From positions 1 to 55,569 of the forward strand of contig JAGHZQ010000003.1 in the NCBI GenBank assembly GCA_017746715.1: a stretch of 55,569 bases of DNA, read 5' to 3'. Position 1 is the first letter of the stretch; every line of letters starts with the position of its first letter. Positions 18,948 to 27,452 of the stretch are shown here, in pieces. The position numbers and the translations under genes are program-made. The stretch is from Cyanobacteria bacterium SBLK (GTDB lineage: Bacteria > Cyanobacteriota > Cyanobacteriia > Cyanobacteriales > Spirulinaceae). The notes under the pieces were generated by a model. The model was given only the letters and a program-made list of their open reading frames with translations. It did no database searches and was not told the DNA's origin.

Positions 18948-20405
18948 ATGCCACAACCTACTATACTTGTATTGGCGATTCAAAAATCACCTCTTGGTAA
19001 ATGGCTCATTCTTTTTGCAGTCAGTTTAGGCACATTTCTATTTAGTTTAGACGTTCATATCGTAAATGTAGCATTACCTACAATTGTCAATGCCTATCAA
19101 AGTGATTTTGCCACAGGAGAATGGATTCCAATTAGCTATGCTTTGATGCTTGCTATTTTAGTCCTTGCGGTGGGGCGTTTGGGAGATATGTGGAGCAAGA
19201 AACATCTCTATTTGTTTGGAGTCATTGTCTTTGCTCTAGGGTCTCTCGGATGCGGACTGGCTCCAAGTATTCATGGACTAATTATTGCTCGCGTATTTCA
19301 AGGACTCGGGGCTGTATTTATTGCCGTCTTAGCTCCTGCGATCGTAACCGAAACATTTCCAGATACACAACGAGGACTCGGTTTAGGGATCATTGTGAGC
19401 GTTGGTTGGGCTGGCGTTTCCTTGGGACCGACGATTGGAGGATTCATCCTTCAGAACTGGGAATGGCACTTAATTTTCTTCATCAACATTCCCCTTTGTT
19501 TGTTGAGTCTCATCCTTGTTTTCTTATTGGTTGACCAAGGAAAATCGAGTGATGAGAGAAAATCTTTCGATTTTGCAGGAGCATTCCTGTTAGCCGCTAC
19601 ACTCCTTTGCTTTCTATTGGGAGTCACCCGCATCCAAGAAGTAAATGGAGACGGATCGCTAACATTATTATTACTGTTGATTTCCGGGTTGGGTCTGGCT
19701 GGTTTCCTCTGGTCGCAGCAGCAAACATCAAAGCCATTGCTCGATCTCGGTCTATTTCGATCGATAGATCTGACGTTGAATCTATTGATGACCTTCATTG
19801 GTTATATGTTTACCAATAGCATGATGTTTCTCTTTCCTTTCTTTCTCGAACTGGTTAAACATTTTCCCGAACGGCAAGTCGGTTTAATGCTTGCTGTTAT
19901 GCCTGCATTGGGCGTTGCCGTGGGTCCGATCGCCGGTTATTTAGCCGATCGCATTGGAGAAAGACCCATTAGCGCCATCGGCTTTGGCATGGTCTTAATC
20001 AGTTGTTTGGCGATTAGTACCTTTAATGAAGACTTAACAGTTATCGGGTATCTCGTCCGCGTTGTTCCCTTGGCAATTGGTTACGGAATATTCCAGCCCC
20101 CGAATCAAAGTGCAATCTTCAAAATTGCCCCAAAGCAATATCTCAGTATAATATCGGGACTTTTGTTTTTTTCGCGATCGCTCGGTCAAGTCATCGGCAT
20201 CACCTTCATGAGCATTCTATTTTCACGATTAACCGCGAGTCGGGTTGCCGGGGATGACTTTACTTCCTTATTTTCTGCTCCGGCCGAAGCACTTGTTTTT
20301 GGAGAGCAGGTCAGTTTTCGCATTTTCGCGGGGCTACTAGCTGTTGGCTTTCTCATCGGTCTCTATCTATGGAGGCGATCGGAACTCGCACTCAATGACG
20401 CATAA
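18948..20405 (+). CDS. MFS exporter, DHA2 (14-TM, EmrB/QacA-like) family
   Basis: This is a 485-aa inner-membrane protein with about 14 predicted helices. The DHA2 hallmarks are visible: motif D1-like LDVHIVNVALPTI in TM1, motif A GRLGDMWSKKHL after TM2, and antiporter motif C GVSLGPTIGG in TM5. It probably uses the proton gradient to expel a small molecule or drug. The substrate cannot be read from sequence. It is followed by the LeuA-type enzyme gene in the same direction with a gap of about 145 bp, so a linked function is possible but unproven. Confidence 0.85.
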   Translation: MPQPTILVLAIQKSPLGKWLILFAVSLGTFLFSLDVHIVNVALPTIVNAYQSDFATGEWIPISYALMLAILVLAVGRLGDMWSKKHLYLFGVIVFALGSLGCGLAPSIHGLIIARVFQGLGAVFIAVLAPAIVTETFPDTQRGLGLGIIVSVGWAGVSLGPTIGGFILQNWEWHLIFFINIPLCLLSLILVFLLVDQGKSSDERKSFDFAGAFLLAATLLCFLLGVTRIQEVNGDGSLTLLLLLISGLGLAGFLWSQQQTSKPLLDLGLFRSIDLTLNLLMTFIGYMFTNSMMFLFPFFLELVKHFPERQVGLMLAVMPALGVAVGPIAGYLADRIGERPISAIGFGMVLISCLAISTFNEDLTVIGYLVRVVPLAIGYGIFQPPNQSAIFKIAPKQYLSIISGLLFFSRSLGQVIGITFMSILFSRLTASRVAGDDFTSLFSAPAEALVFGEQVSFRIFAGLLAVGFLIGLYLWRRSELALNDA

Positions 20406-20549
20406 AGCTCGATCTGGCCTCGTGTAGATGAGTAGCCATTTTTCTTGGAGTTGGTTAACCTATTTGATGAAGGTTTGCAATGTCCGTCAAATCTTCTCTA
20501 TGTTCCGTAGTACAGCTTGCACCCCGTACTCAAATCTCTGAGACATTTT

Positions 20550-21848
20550 ATGACTGGTTATCTATCGGATATGTTTTACGACTGGAATAGTTTCAACCAA
20601 AGCACGGGAAAAACTAATTCTCAGATTCTGATTCACGATGAATCGTTGAGAGATGGTTTGCAGTCTCCCTCTGTCGTCGATCCATCAGTAGAAGATAAAT
20701 TTCGCATTCTTCATCTTCTGGATAAAGTTGGCGTGCAACGAGCCGTCTTGGGCTTTCCCGCTTCAAGTACTAGAGCTTACCAACATGCTTTATGTTTATT
20801 GGAGGGAATTAAACGAGAGCGGCTCGGCATTTGTCCGGCCTTGAGCGCTCGAACAGTTGTCGGAGATATCGAACCGATCCTCGAAATTTCTGACAGGGTG
20901 GGAATTCCTTGTCATGTAATGACCTTTATTGGTTCTTCTCACATTCGAGCAGTGGTGGAAAAATGGGATCGACATTGGCTCGTCGAAAGAACTCGAGAAG
21001 CCGTTAGCTTCGCAGTTAGAGCAGGGCATTCGGTTACATTTATTACAGAAGATACAACCCGTTCTCACCCAGATGTTTTACTCGATTTGTTTAAAGCCGC
21101 ACTGGATTCTGGGGCAGGAGCGATCGCATTGTGCGACACGGCCGGTCATGCGACTCCTGAAGGTGTTGGCAACTTGATCGAATTTACTCGCCGGGCGATC
21201 GCGCAACAGGGTGTAGGGGCAAAGATTGAGTGGCACGGACACAACGATCGCGGTTTGGCTTTAGCGAACGCGATCGCTGCCATTAATGCTGGAGCGGATT
21301 GCATCCATGCAACGGTCTTGGGCATTGGCGAACGCACGGGGAACACGCCCTTAGATCAATTATTGATTCACTTAAAGCTACAGAATTCTTGGCCTCGCGA
21401 TCTAACCGACTTAGCAGAACTTTGTCAGAATGTCAGCGACGCTCTACAACTCCCGATTCCCTGTAACTACCCCGGCTTGGGTAAAGATGCTTTTCGGACG
21501 ACAACAGGCGTTCATGCTGCGGCGATTCTCAAAGCCCTTGCCCATCCTCAAGGCGGTCAAGACTTAGCCGATCTGATTTACTCTAGCGTTCCGGCTAGTA
21601 TGTTAGGTCGTCAGCAAGAAATAGGTATCAATCATATGAGTGGCAAGGCGAATGTTTACTACTGGTTTCAACGCCAAGGAATCTCTCCAAAATCCGAAAC
21701 CGTCGAAGCGATTTTGCAGTTTGCCAAATCTCAGAAAGCGGTTTTACCTGCCGAAATCCTTCGCAACATCGCCTTACAAAAAGGAGAGCCGTCCAGTATT
21801 CTTGGAGATTGCGAACAGAATCGCTCGACTATTCCATTAGGAAGGTAG
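20550..21848 (+). CDS. LeuA-family (DRE-TIM metallolyase) acyltransferase
   Basis: An ATG at 20550 gives 432 aa; the longest frame begins with a TTG at 20517 and no strong ribosome site decides between them. The HMGL-like TIM barrel is complete: HDESLRDG (metal Asp and catalytic Arg), GFPASS, the metal-ligand pair in EWHGHNDRGLALAN, and the GIGERTGNTPLDQLL loop of isopropylmalate/homocitrate synthases. It therefore probably condenses acetyl-CoA with a 2-oxo acid. It lacks the C-terminal LeuA allosteric dimer domain, so it is not a standard leucine-regulated LeuA; homocitrate- or benzylmalate-type synthesis are alternatives. The C-terminal 90 residues include a communication-type helical domain. 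Confidence 0.75.
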   Translation: MTGYLSDMFYDWNSFNQSTGKTNSQILIHDESLRDGLQSPSVVDPSVEDKFRILHLLDKVGVQRAVLGFPASSTRAYQHALCLLEGIKRERLGICPALSARTVVGDIEPILEISDRVGIPCHVMTFIGSSHIRAVVEKWDRHWLVERTREAVSFAVRAGHSVTFITEDTTRSHPDVLLDLFKAALDSGAGAIALCDTAGHATPEGVGNLIEFTRRAIAQQGVGAKIEWHGHNDRGLALANAIAAINAGADCIHATVLGIGERTGNTPLDQLLIHLKLQNSWPRDLTDLAELCQNVSDALQLPIPCNYPGLGKDAFRTTTGVHAAAILKALAHPQGGQDLADLIYSSVPASMLGRQQEIGINHMSGKANVYYWFQRQGISPKSETVEAILQFAKSQKAVLPAEILRNIALQKGEPSSILGDCEQNRSTIPLGR

Positions 21849-22207
21849 GCGATCGAAAGTTTTGGTTTGGTTTGCAAGCGATCGATTCATTCTTCTGATG
21901 GAGATCGTCAATTTACTCTGGCTTAATTTTCGCCAAAATCCCCGCGATCGCGTCTCGGGAAAATGAGATAAATTGGCGCGAGATGCGATCGCTTATTCTT
22001 CTCCTTTGTCAATCTGAAAACGCACCAATAATTCCTTTTTCCAACTCGTTCCTAAAAAATAAATGCCTTGTTCCCAATTGGGTGAGGATGGGAAAACGAA
22101 CAAAAGTATTATATCAGGGTCTCGCGATCGCTGAGGGAAAGTGACAGACTGCAAGACCTTATAGAGCGCATCCCAAGCTAAAGATCGTCGATTCGAGATA
22201 AAAGCTC
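21849..22207. other. Gene-free region between convergent genes
   Basis: No reading frame with protein character was found. The stretch contains several HIP1 sites and, near 21983, a second copy of the short repeat seen upstream of the MFS gene (ATGCGATCGCTTATTCTTC), so the MFS-LeuA pair is flanked by related intergenic sequence. Confidence 0.45.
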
Positions 22208-22240
22208 AAAAAAAATAGAGGCGATCGCGCGATCGCCCCC
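22208..22240 (-). terminator. Intrinsic terminator of the pentapeptide gene
   Basis: Read on the - strand, an 18-bp perfect palindrome (GGCGATCGCGCGATCGCC, made of overlapping HIP1 sites) is followed after four bases by a run of eight T. It lies about 65 bp after the stop codon. Confidence 0.65.
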
Positions 22241-22304
22241 ACTGAAGTTGTTTCGGGTCAGAAGATGTTAGCAATTATCATTGTTTGTTGAGCAGTTCGG
22301 AACT

Positions 22305-23180
22305 TCAGAATTTGGCCTTGCTCAAGTTGACCTCATACAAAAGAGAATCGCTCAAAATAGCTCCTTTTAAGTCGGCTTCTGTCAAGTTGACTCGTACTAA
22401 TTTGCTTTTGCTCAAATTGGCTTTGCTCAAGTTGGCTTGCATCAAGTTGGTTTGTGCTAAGTAAGCCCCACTCAAGTTGGCTTCGCTCAAGTTGGCTTCG
22501 CTCAAGCTGGCTTCTTTGAAGTAAGCCCCACTCAAGTTGGCTTCGCTCAAGTTGGCTTTGTTTAAGTTAGCCCCACTCAAGTTAGCCCCTGTCAAGTCAG
22601 CTTTGCTCAAGTCAGCATCACTCAAGTCAGTATCATCCAAATAAACCCCTTTAAAATTAGTACCGATTGAATTAGATCGACCAAGGTCAGAATTTCTCAA
22701 ACTGGAACCACTCAAGTTAGCCCCACTCAAGTTAGCCCCACCCAAGTCAACCCCACTCAAGTTAGTCCCACTCAAGTTAGCCCCTGTCAAGTTGGCATAG
22801 GTCAAGTCAGTCCCTATCAATTTAGCCCCTGTCAAGTCAGCCCCTGTCAAGTTAGACGCATTCAAGAAAGCTCCATACAAGTCAGCCCCACTCAAGTCAG
22901 CTCCACTCAAATCAACTCCACTTATAGTAGCCCTACTCAAGTAAGCCTTGCTCAAATTAGCGCCTTTCAAGTTAGACAGGCTAAAGCGAGCTCCACCTAG
23001 GTATATCCCTCCCAAATCCGCGTTTTCCAAGTTGCATTTAACGCAGTCATTGTACATGATCAGATGAGAATATTTTTTCATTTTATCTAAATCACTTTTG
23101 CTATAAGCAGCCGCAGGTGGTGCGAACCATACCAAAGCCACCACAAGAACAAGCAAAAATGCCAGTATTGTTTTTTTCAT
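22305..23180 (-). CDS. Exported pentapeptide-repeat protein
   Basis: This is a 291-aa protein. A clear Sec signal peptide (KKTILAFLLVLVVALVW, cleavage after PPAAA) precedes about 40 tandem pentapeptides of the A(D/N)LSG type, starting near residue 47 (CNLENADLGG). Such repeats fold into a right-handed quadrilateral beta-helix. Two cysteines just before the repeats (DCVKC) could form a disulfide. The signal peptide places it in the periplasm or thylakoid lumen, which argues against a gyrase-inhibitor role and fits the lumenal pentapeptide proteins common in cyanobacteria. The DNA shows a matching 15-bp periodicity. The ATG lacks a Shine-Dalgarno. Confidence 0.9.
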   Translation of the reverse strand: MKKTILAFLLVLVVALVWFAPPAAAYSKSDLDKMKKYSHLIMYNDCVKCNLENADLGGIYLGGARFSLSNLKGANLSKAYLSRATISGVDLSGADLSGADLYGAFLNASNLTGADLTGAKLIGTDLTYANLTGANLSGTNLSGVDLGGANLSGANLSGSSLRNSDLGRSNSIGTNFKGVYLDDTDLSDADLSKADLTGANLSGANLNKANLSEANLSGAYFKEASLSEANLSEANLSGAYLAQTNLMQANLSKANLSKSKLVRVNLTEADLKGAILSDSLLYEVNLSKAKF

Positions 23181-23353
23181 GTTTTTTGTCGTCTGAAGAT
23201 AAACTGAACCTAAAAACTATCATTTTTTCTCTTGTCTGTAAAGCAAGCAAACATAAAAATTAATATAAACAAACTGAAAGTGGTTAAGTTTTAGTAGCTT
23301 GTTGGATATCTCCTACCTGTTTAGAAATTAGAGATAATTAAATTATCCTTCTT

Positions 23354-23464
23354 ATATCAAATCCAGATAATTGTCCGAACTTAGGCTTTTCTTGCAAAAT
23401 TCTTCTTCCCCCGCTCCCTCTGCTCCTTCACTGAGAAGTATGGTGATTCAAGCGGATTTGATAT
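23354..23464. mobile_element. MITE-like element with 11-bp inverted ends
   Basis: The ends are perfect inverted repeats, ATATCAAATCC and GGATTTGATAT, about 111 bp apart, in the gene-free stretch between the pentapeptide and SDR genes. If the outer TA is the target duplication, the layout fits an IS630/mariner-derived MITE. The interior has no coding capacity. A related half (GGTGATTCAA...GATTTGA) occurs near 18640. Confidence 0.45.
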
Positions 23465-23547
23465 TATCTCGATCCGCCAGAGGTTTTGAACCCTTATCGG
23501 CTCGGGTGGATCGAGATATACCAATCATGCTAAGATACGAGCGATCG

Positions 23548-24360
23548 CTACTCTGGCTTGAGTGTCAACAAAATCCCCGCGATCGCGCTGACAATTTCTT
23601 GAGATTTCCGAGGCGCGATCGCATCGGGATGAGGCGAAGCAAACCGACCCGAATCATTATCAAAATATCGACCGGAAACTGCTGCAAATTCATCAGTCAG
23701 AGCCGCACGACAAAGAATTTCCGCCCCGATGCGAATATCGCCGCCAGCCACGCCAAACGCCTGTTGTACCATCTTGCTCCCCAGCATCGATCCCGGATTA
23801 ATCGCAATGACGACCGGACCTCGATCGCCGAGGGAAAGCGCTAAATTGTGGGACCATGCGGTAATCGCGAGTTTGCTTTGGGCATAAGCCGCACCGTCAG
23901 ATAGGCGAACTTTTCCGGCAAGTGCCTTCAGATTCACACTTGATTGAGCCGCCGAGGATAAATTGAGCACCCGTCCGGAGGTTTCCAGCAACGGTAAAAG
24001 CCTTTGAGTGAGGAGATAGGGGGCGATCGCATTGACAACAAAGCGGATATCGAGTCCATCCGTCGTAACGGGATCGGACGCATGATAAACGCCAGCATTA
24101 TTCATCAGCACATCAAGTCTCGCGTGCCGTTCGGTCACTGCCTTTGCAAGCATCTCAACATCCCTCATGCGGGACAAATCCGCCACGTAGCTTTCAACGC
24201 ACCCATCACTTGACAAAGAAGAGAGCATTTTTTCCACTTCTGCCAATTTTGACGGGTTGCGTCCGTGCAGTAGAACGCGATGACCCGACGAGACCAACAT
24301 TCTAGCCGTTTCCAAGCCAATACCATCCGTCGAACCGGTAATGAGAATTGTTTTTTGCAC
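23548..24360 (-). CDS. Short-chain dehydrogenase/reductase (SDR)
   Basis: A GTG at 24360 is the best start. A perfect GGAGG lies 8 nt upstream and directly abuts the stop of the preceding gene, whereas the longer ATG reading at 24402 overlaps that gene. The 270-aa product begins with the Rossmann motif TGSTDGIG and has LMNNAG, the catalytic Ser (LNLSSAA) and the YAQSK Tyr-Lys pair, followed by INPGSML, typical of classical or retinol-dehydrogenase-like SDRs. It is an NAD(P)-dependent carbonyl/alcohol oxidoreductase of unknown substrate. It is the last gene of a four-gene operon with an LLM flavoenzyme, a crotonase and an alcohol dehydrogenase. Confidence 0.85.
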   Translation of the reverse strand: MQKTILITGSTDGIGLETARMLVSSGHRVLLHGRNPSKLAEVEKMLSSLSSDGCVESYVADLSRMRDVEMLAKAVTERHARLDVLMNNAGVYHASDPVTTDGLDIRFVVNAIAPYLLTQRLLPLLETSGRVLNLSSAAQSSVNLKALAGKVRLSDGAAYAQSKLAITAWSHNLALSLGDRGPVVIAINPGSMLGSKMVQQAFGVAGGDIRIGAEILCRAALTDEFAAVSGRYFDNDSGRFASPHPDAIAPRKSQEIVSAIAGILLTLKPE

Positions 24361-24373
24361 GATCTTGTCCTCC

Positions 24374-25342
24374 TTAATTAGAGAAATCTGGCAGGATGTC
24401 ATCGGCCAGACGTTTTAGGGTGGTCTCAATATCTCCTTGGTTAAAACGCAAGTTTAGGGCGATGTGATTCATGCCAATTTCTTCAAGGGATTTCAAATAA
24501 GCTAAAAGATGACGAACTCCCAATCGGAATCCTAAATGAATCGGTTGGGGTGGCGTATCGGGATTCTCGGTCAGATCGACATAAAGCGGCTGCATTACGG
24601 GTTTAGAGAGGCCGCTTAACACCTCAACTCGTGCCTGCCAGTCCCGCACGATCTGCCCTTGCATAACAGTATTACGCGGATAGGTCATCCAACCGTCGCC
24701 ATTTTTCGCGATCCATTCGGGAGTTTGCCGACTGCTTCCCGTGATGAGTAGCGGTAGTTTGCCGGAGACGGGTTTGGGTAACATATCCAACCCCCCATTG
24801 GGACTGCCAAACGCATTCTCGAAAGCGGGTGCCGTCTCACCCATGCGTCGGATATAGTCAAAACTTTCGCGGAAACGATCGCCGCGATCGCCAAACGGTT
24901 GATTCATGGCCGGATATTCTTCGGGGCGATCGCCAGAAGCAACTCCCAAGATCAGCCGTCCCCCCGACAGTTCATCGACGCTAGCCGCAGCCTTGGCGAT
25001 ATGTGCCGGATGACGCAGAGGTAAAATGATACTGGCAACACCCAACGCAATGCGATCGGTCTGGCCGGCCAAAAAACCGAGATAGACAAAAGGATCGTAA
25101 GTTTGCCCGGCATCCCCAAAAGACGGCACGTTAAATGGTACATCCCGCAACCAAATTGCCGAAAATCCCAATTTTTCCACGAGTCGAACCCGTTCTAGAT
25201 GATGGGTCATGGTCGGGATCGGACCCTTTGCATAGGTCTCGATCGGTACGACTAACCCAATGCTCAACCGATGCGGGCGAAACGTGGTGTTATAGCCCCG
25301 ATTAATGGATGGGAAGGTCAGATCGTTGATAAGTTCGAGCAT
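24374..25342 (-). CDS. Luciferase-like (LLM class) flavin oxidoreductase
   Basis: This is a 322-aa TIM-barrel protein. It shows SIGLVVPIE, GFSAIWLRDVPF, DRIALGVASIILPLRHPAH, the GGRLILGVASGDRPEEYPA loop and LPLLITGSSRQTPEWIAKNGDGW. These are characteristic of the LLM family, and the overall pattern fits the BA3436-type subfamily. It is probably an FMN- or F420-dependent monooxygenase or reductase of the cytosol. A GGAG lies about 6 nt before the ATG. It sits 57 bp after the crotonase gene and 13 bp before the SDR GTG start, so it is cotranscribed. The substrate is unknown. Confidence 0.85.
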   Translation of the reverse strand: MLELINDLTFPSINRGYNTTFRPHRLSIGLVVPIETYAKGPIPTMTHHLERVRLVEKLGFSAIWLRDVPFNVPSFGDAGQTYDPFVYLGFLAGQTDRIALGVASIILPLRHPAHIAKAAASVDELSGGRLILGVASGDRPEEYPAMNQPFGDRGDRFRESFDYIRRMGETAPAFENAFGSPNGGLDMLPKPVSGKLPLLITGSSRQTPEWIAKNGDGWMTYPRNTVMQGQIVRDWQARVEVLSGLSKPVMQPLYVDLTENPDTPPQPIHLGFRLGVRHLLAYLKSLEEIGMNHIALNLRFNQGDIETTLKRLADDILPDFSN

Positions 25343-25399
25343 ATTAGACTCCGTTGGTTAAGGTTTCGGGTCGCAGGTAGCAACCCGAAGCAATCCTTA

Positions 25400-26245
25400 C
25401 TAATTTATTTCCTGAACGCCGATAACCAAATCGTTCCAGTTGCGCTGGTTCTCCATGTCATTTTCCATACCTTTCTCATCGGCCATCGCAAAACGTTTGA
25501 TAGCGGGAGTTTGACTGGTCGCTTGATAGAGCCAGTAAGCCTCTGCTTTGAGGGCCTCTGCGATCGGCTTGTCGATGGATTCATACACTGCCTGTTTGCA
25601 AGCATTGATGGATGCGGCTGGGAATTGGGCGATACGATTGGCTAATGTATCGACGTATTCGCCGATCGCGTCCGCATCTAACGCTTTATTGAGAATGCCA
25701 TAGGCTTCGGCTTCGTCTGCGTCAAAATCTCGGGCGCTCAAAATGATTTCCAAAGCTCGACCCAAGCCGGCTTGACGTGCCATGCGGGATGCACCCCCAC
25801 CACAAGGCAAAATCCCCATACCGACTTCCATCTGCATAAATTTAGCTTTACCGCGAGCCGCAAAGCGCATATCGCAGGCGAGGGCGAACTCGTGACCGCC
25901 ACCCCGAGCAAAACCTTCAATTTTAGCGATGGTTGCTTGGGGAAGTTTGCTAATGCGTTCTAGAGTTGTTTGCAGATCGAGCAGTTCCACCTCTTCGCGA
26001 GATACTGCCGTTGCAGACATATCTTTGAGAAAATTCGTGTCCGCATGGGCCACAAAGATTTCGGGATGTGCGGATTGGAAAACGACGACTTTGACGGCGC
26101 GATCGCCTTCGAGGGTTTCGGCCAGTCTATTCAAATCCGCCAGCATGGGCAAACCTTGAATATTAACCGGCGGATAGTCAAACGTAATCCAAGCGATCGC
26201 CTTTTCGATCTTAACGTTGAAAGTGGTGAAGTTTTCGTAACTCAT
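25400..26245 (-). CDS. Crotonase-superfamily (enoyl-CoA hydratase/isomerase) protein
   Basis: This is a 281-aa protein. The crotonase fold is marked by the two oxyanion-hole loops, HADTNFL and EGFARGGGHEFALACDMRFA, and by the active-site stretch MGILPCGGGASRMARQ. The position often held by the hydratase Glu reads EVGMGILPCGG, so a hydratase/isomerase reaction is possible, but this branch is often annotated only as enoyl-CoA hydratase/isomerase family. AGGAGA lies 7 nt before the ATG. It is the second gene of the operon after the alcohol dehydrogenase. Confidence 0.85.
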   Translation of the reverse strand: MSYENFTTFNVKIEKAIAWITFDYPPVNIQGLPMLADLNRLAETLEGDRAVKVVVFQSAHPEIFVAHADTNFLKDMSATAVSREEVELLDLQTTLERISKLPQATIAKIEGFARGGGHEFALACDMRFAARGKAKFMQMEVGMGILPCGGGASRMARQAGLGRALEIILSARDFDADEAEAYGILNKALDADAIGEYVDTLANRIAQFPAASINACKQAVYESIDKPIAEALKAEAYWLYQATSQTPAIKRFAMADEKGMENDMENQRNWNDLVIGVQEIN

Positions 26246-26334
26246 TGGCTGTCTCCTACTGGGTTTGCTAATTCGTTGATGTGGGTCATTTCATTGATGG
26301 TGAATTCGGCGATCGCGCCCTCGGTTCCATTGCC

Positions 26335-27345
26335 CTAACTCAACCCATCCAAAACAGTCTTGCCGATCGCCATGCCGCTTTCTTGCCGTTCGTGAGCGTT
26401 TCGCAGATTGGTAACATTCAAGATACCCTCGTGCCTGTTAACAGTTGAAACGAGGGTGTTGTTATCTAACAAGTCTGCAACTCGGTTTAACAGAATATGT
26501 TGTGCATCCATGTCTTCAGTCTGAAACATGGAACGAGTAAACATGAATTCCCAACTCACCGAGACGGCTTTCGGTTTGAGGGAAACAATATTGAGGGACT
26601 GGGGATCGTCAATGAGAGCGATATGACCGCGCGGTTTCACGAGCTTGGCGATCGCCTCAAAATGCCGGTCCGTATGGGTCAGGGAGGCAACATATCCCGG
26701 CGAAATCCCCAGGGCGTTCATCTCTTCATCGAGCGGATTGCGATGATTGATAATATAATCCGCACCCATCTTTTTCACCCACTCTCGGGTTTCAGAACGC
26801 GATGCCGTTGCGATAACATTCAGTTTTGTGAGTTTCTTGGCCAGTTGGATTAAAATCGACCCCACGCCGCCCGCTCCGCCGATAATTAGCAGGGATTCCC
26901 CTTCACCTTCGCTTTCTTTCAGCCCAAAGCTATCGAAGAGGATTTCCCACGCCGTAATCGAAGTGAGAGGCATTCCCGCAGCATCGGCAAAACCGAGAGA
27001 GGTAGGTTTGCGACCGACAATGCGTTCGTCAACGAGGTGAAATGCGGCATTGGTGCCGGGGCGAGTGATATCCCCCGCGTAAAACACCTCATCCCCCGGA
27101 CTGAATCGGGAGACCTCAGAACCGATCGCTGTGACCACTCCAGCCGCGTCAAAGCCAAGGATGCGAGGCCCGCCCTCGGGCTGCATATTTGCACGCACTT
27201 TAACATCGACGGGATTGACCGAAATCCCTCGCACTTCTACGAGGAGGTCGTGGAGACCGGGTTGGGGAATGTCCGTTTCGAACTCGATGAGGGCGTTTTC
27301 CGCCGCGATCGGTCCTGCCTTCGGGTAGCCAATGGCTTGCATCAT
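26335..27345 (-). CDS. Zinc-type alcohol dehydrogenase / quinone oxidoreductase (MDR family)
   Basis: This is a 336-aa protein. The MDR architecture has an N-terminal GroES-like part ([37 protein letters not shown]), the hinge [17 protein letters not shown], and an NADPH-binding Rossmann motif [11 protein letters not shown] near residue 155. The zinc-ligand cysteines of true ADHs are missing, which places it with the TIGR02817-like zinc-independent quinone-oxidoreductase type. Two adjacent ATGs give alternative starts. It is the first gene of the - strand operon, divergent from the LysR gene with about 107 bp between them. Confidence 0.85.
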   Translation of the reverse strand: MMQAIGYPKAGPIAAENALIEFETDIPQPGLHDLLVEVRGISVNPVDVKVRANMQPEGGPRILGFDAAGVVTAIGSEVSRFSPGDEVFYAGDITRPGTNAAFHLVDERIVGRKPTSLGFADAAGMPLTSITAWEILFDSFGLKESEGEGESLLIIGGAGGVGSILIQLAKKLTKLNVIATASRSETREWVKKMGADYIINHRNPLDEEMNALGISPGYVASLTHTDRHFEAIAKLVKPRGHIALIDDPQSLNIVSLKPKAVSVSWEFMFTRSMFQTEDMDAQHILLNRVADLLDNNTLVSTVNRHEGILNVTNLRNAHERQESGMAIGKTVLDGLS

Positions 27346-27406
27346 TTTGATTCGTTTGAATTCGTCAATCGCTCTTGTTCCAATTTAATTCTTTGTCAAA
27401 AATAGA

Positions 27407-27418
27407 TAAACCGGTTTA
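27407..27418. promoter_or_regulatory. Palindromic operator candidate in the LysR divergent promoter
   Basis: The perfect 12-bp palindrome TAAACCGGTTTA lies in the 107-bp gap between the ADH operon and lysR, about 35 bp before the regulator start. LysR-type regulators usually bind dyads in such divergent gaps and control both sides. Confidence 0.5.
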
Positions 27419-27452
27419 AATCGAAATTACAATTCGGATATTTTTGATAATC

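Noticed and set aside
23371..23844. 157-codon frame on the + strand
   Set aside because: It runs through the MITE-like element and antisense to the SDR gene, and is rich in Arg/Ser as typical of HIP1-driven shadow frames.
24361..24402. Longer ATG start for the SDR gene
   Set aside because: It overlaps the LLM gene, whereas the GTG at 24360 has a perfect GGAGG at 8-nt spacing directly after the LLM stop.
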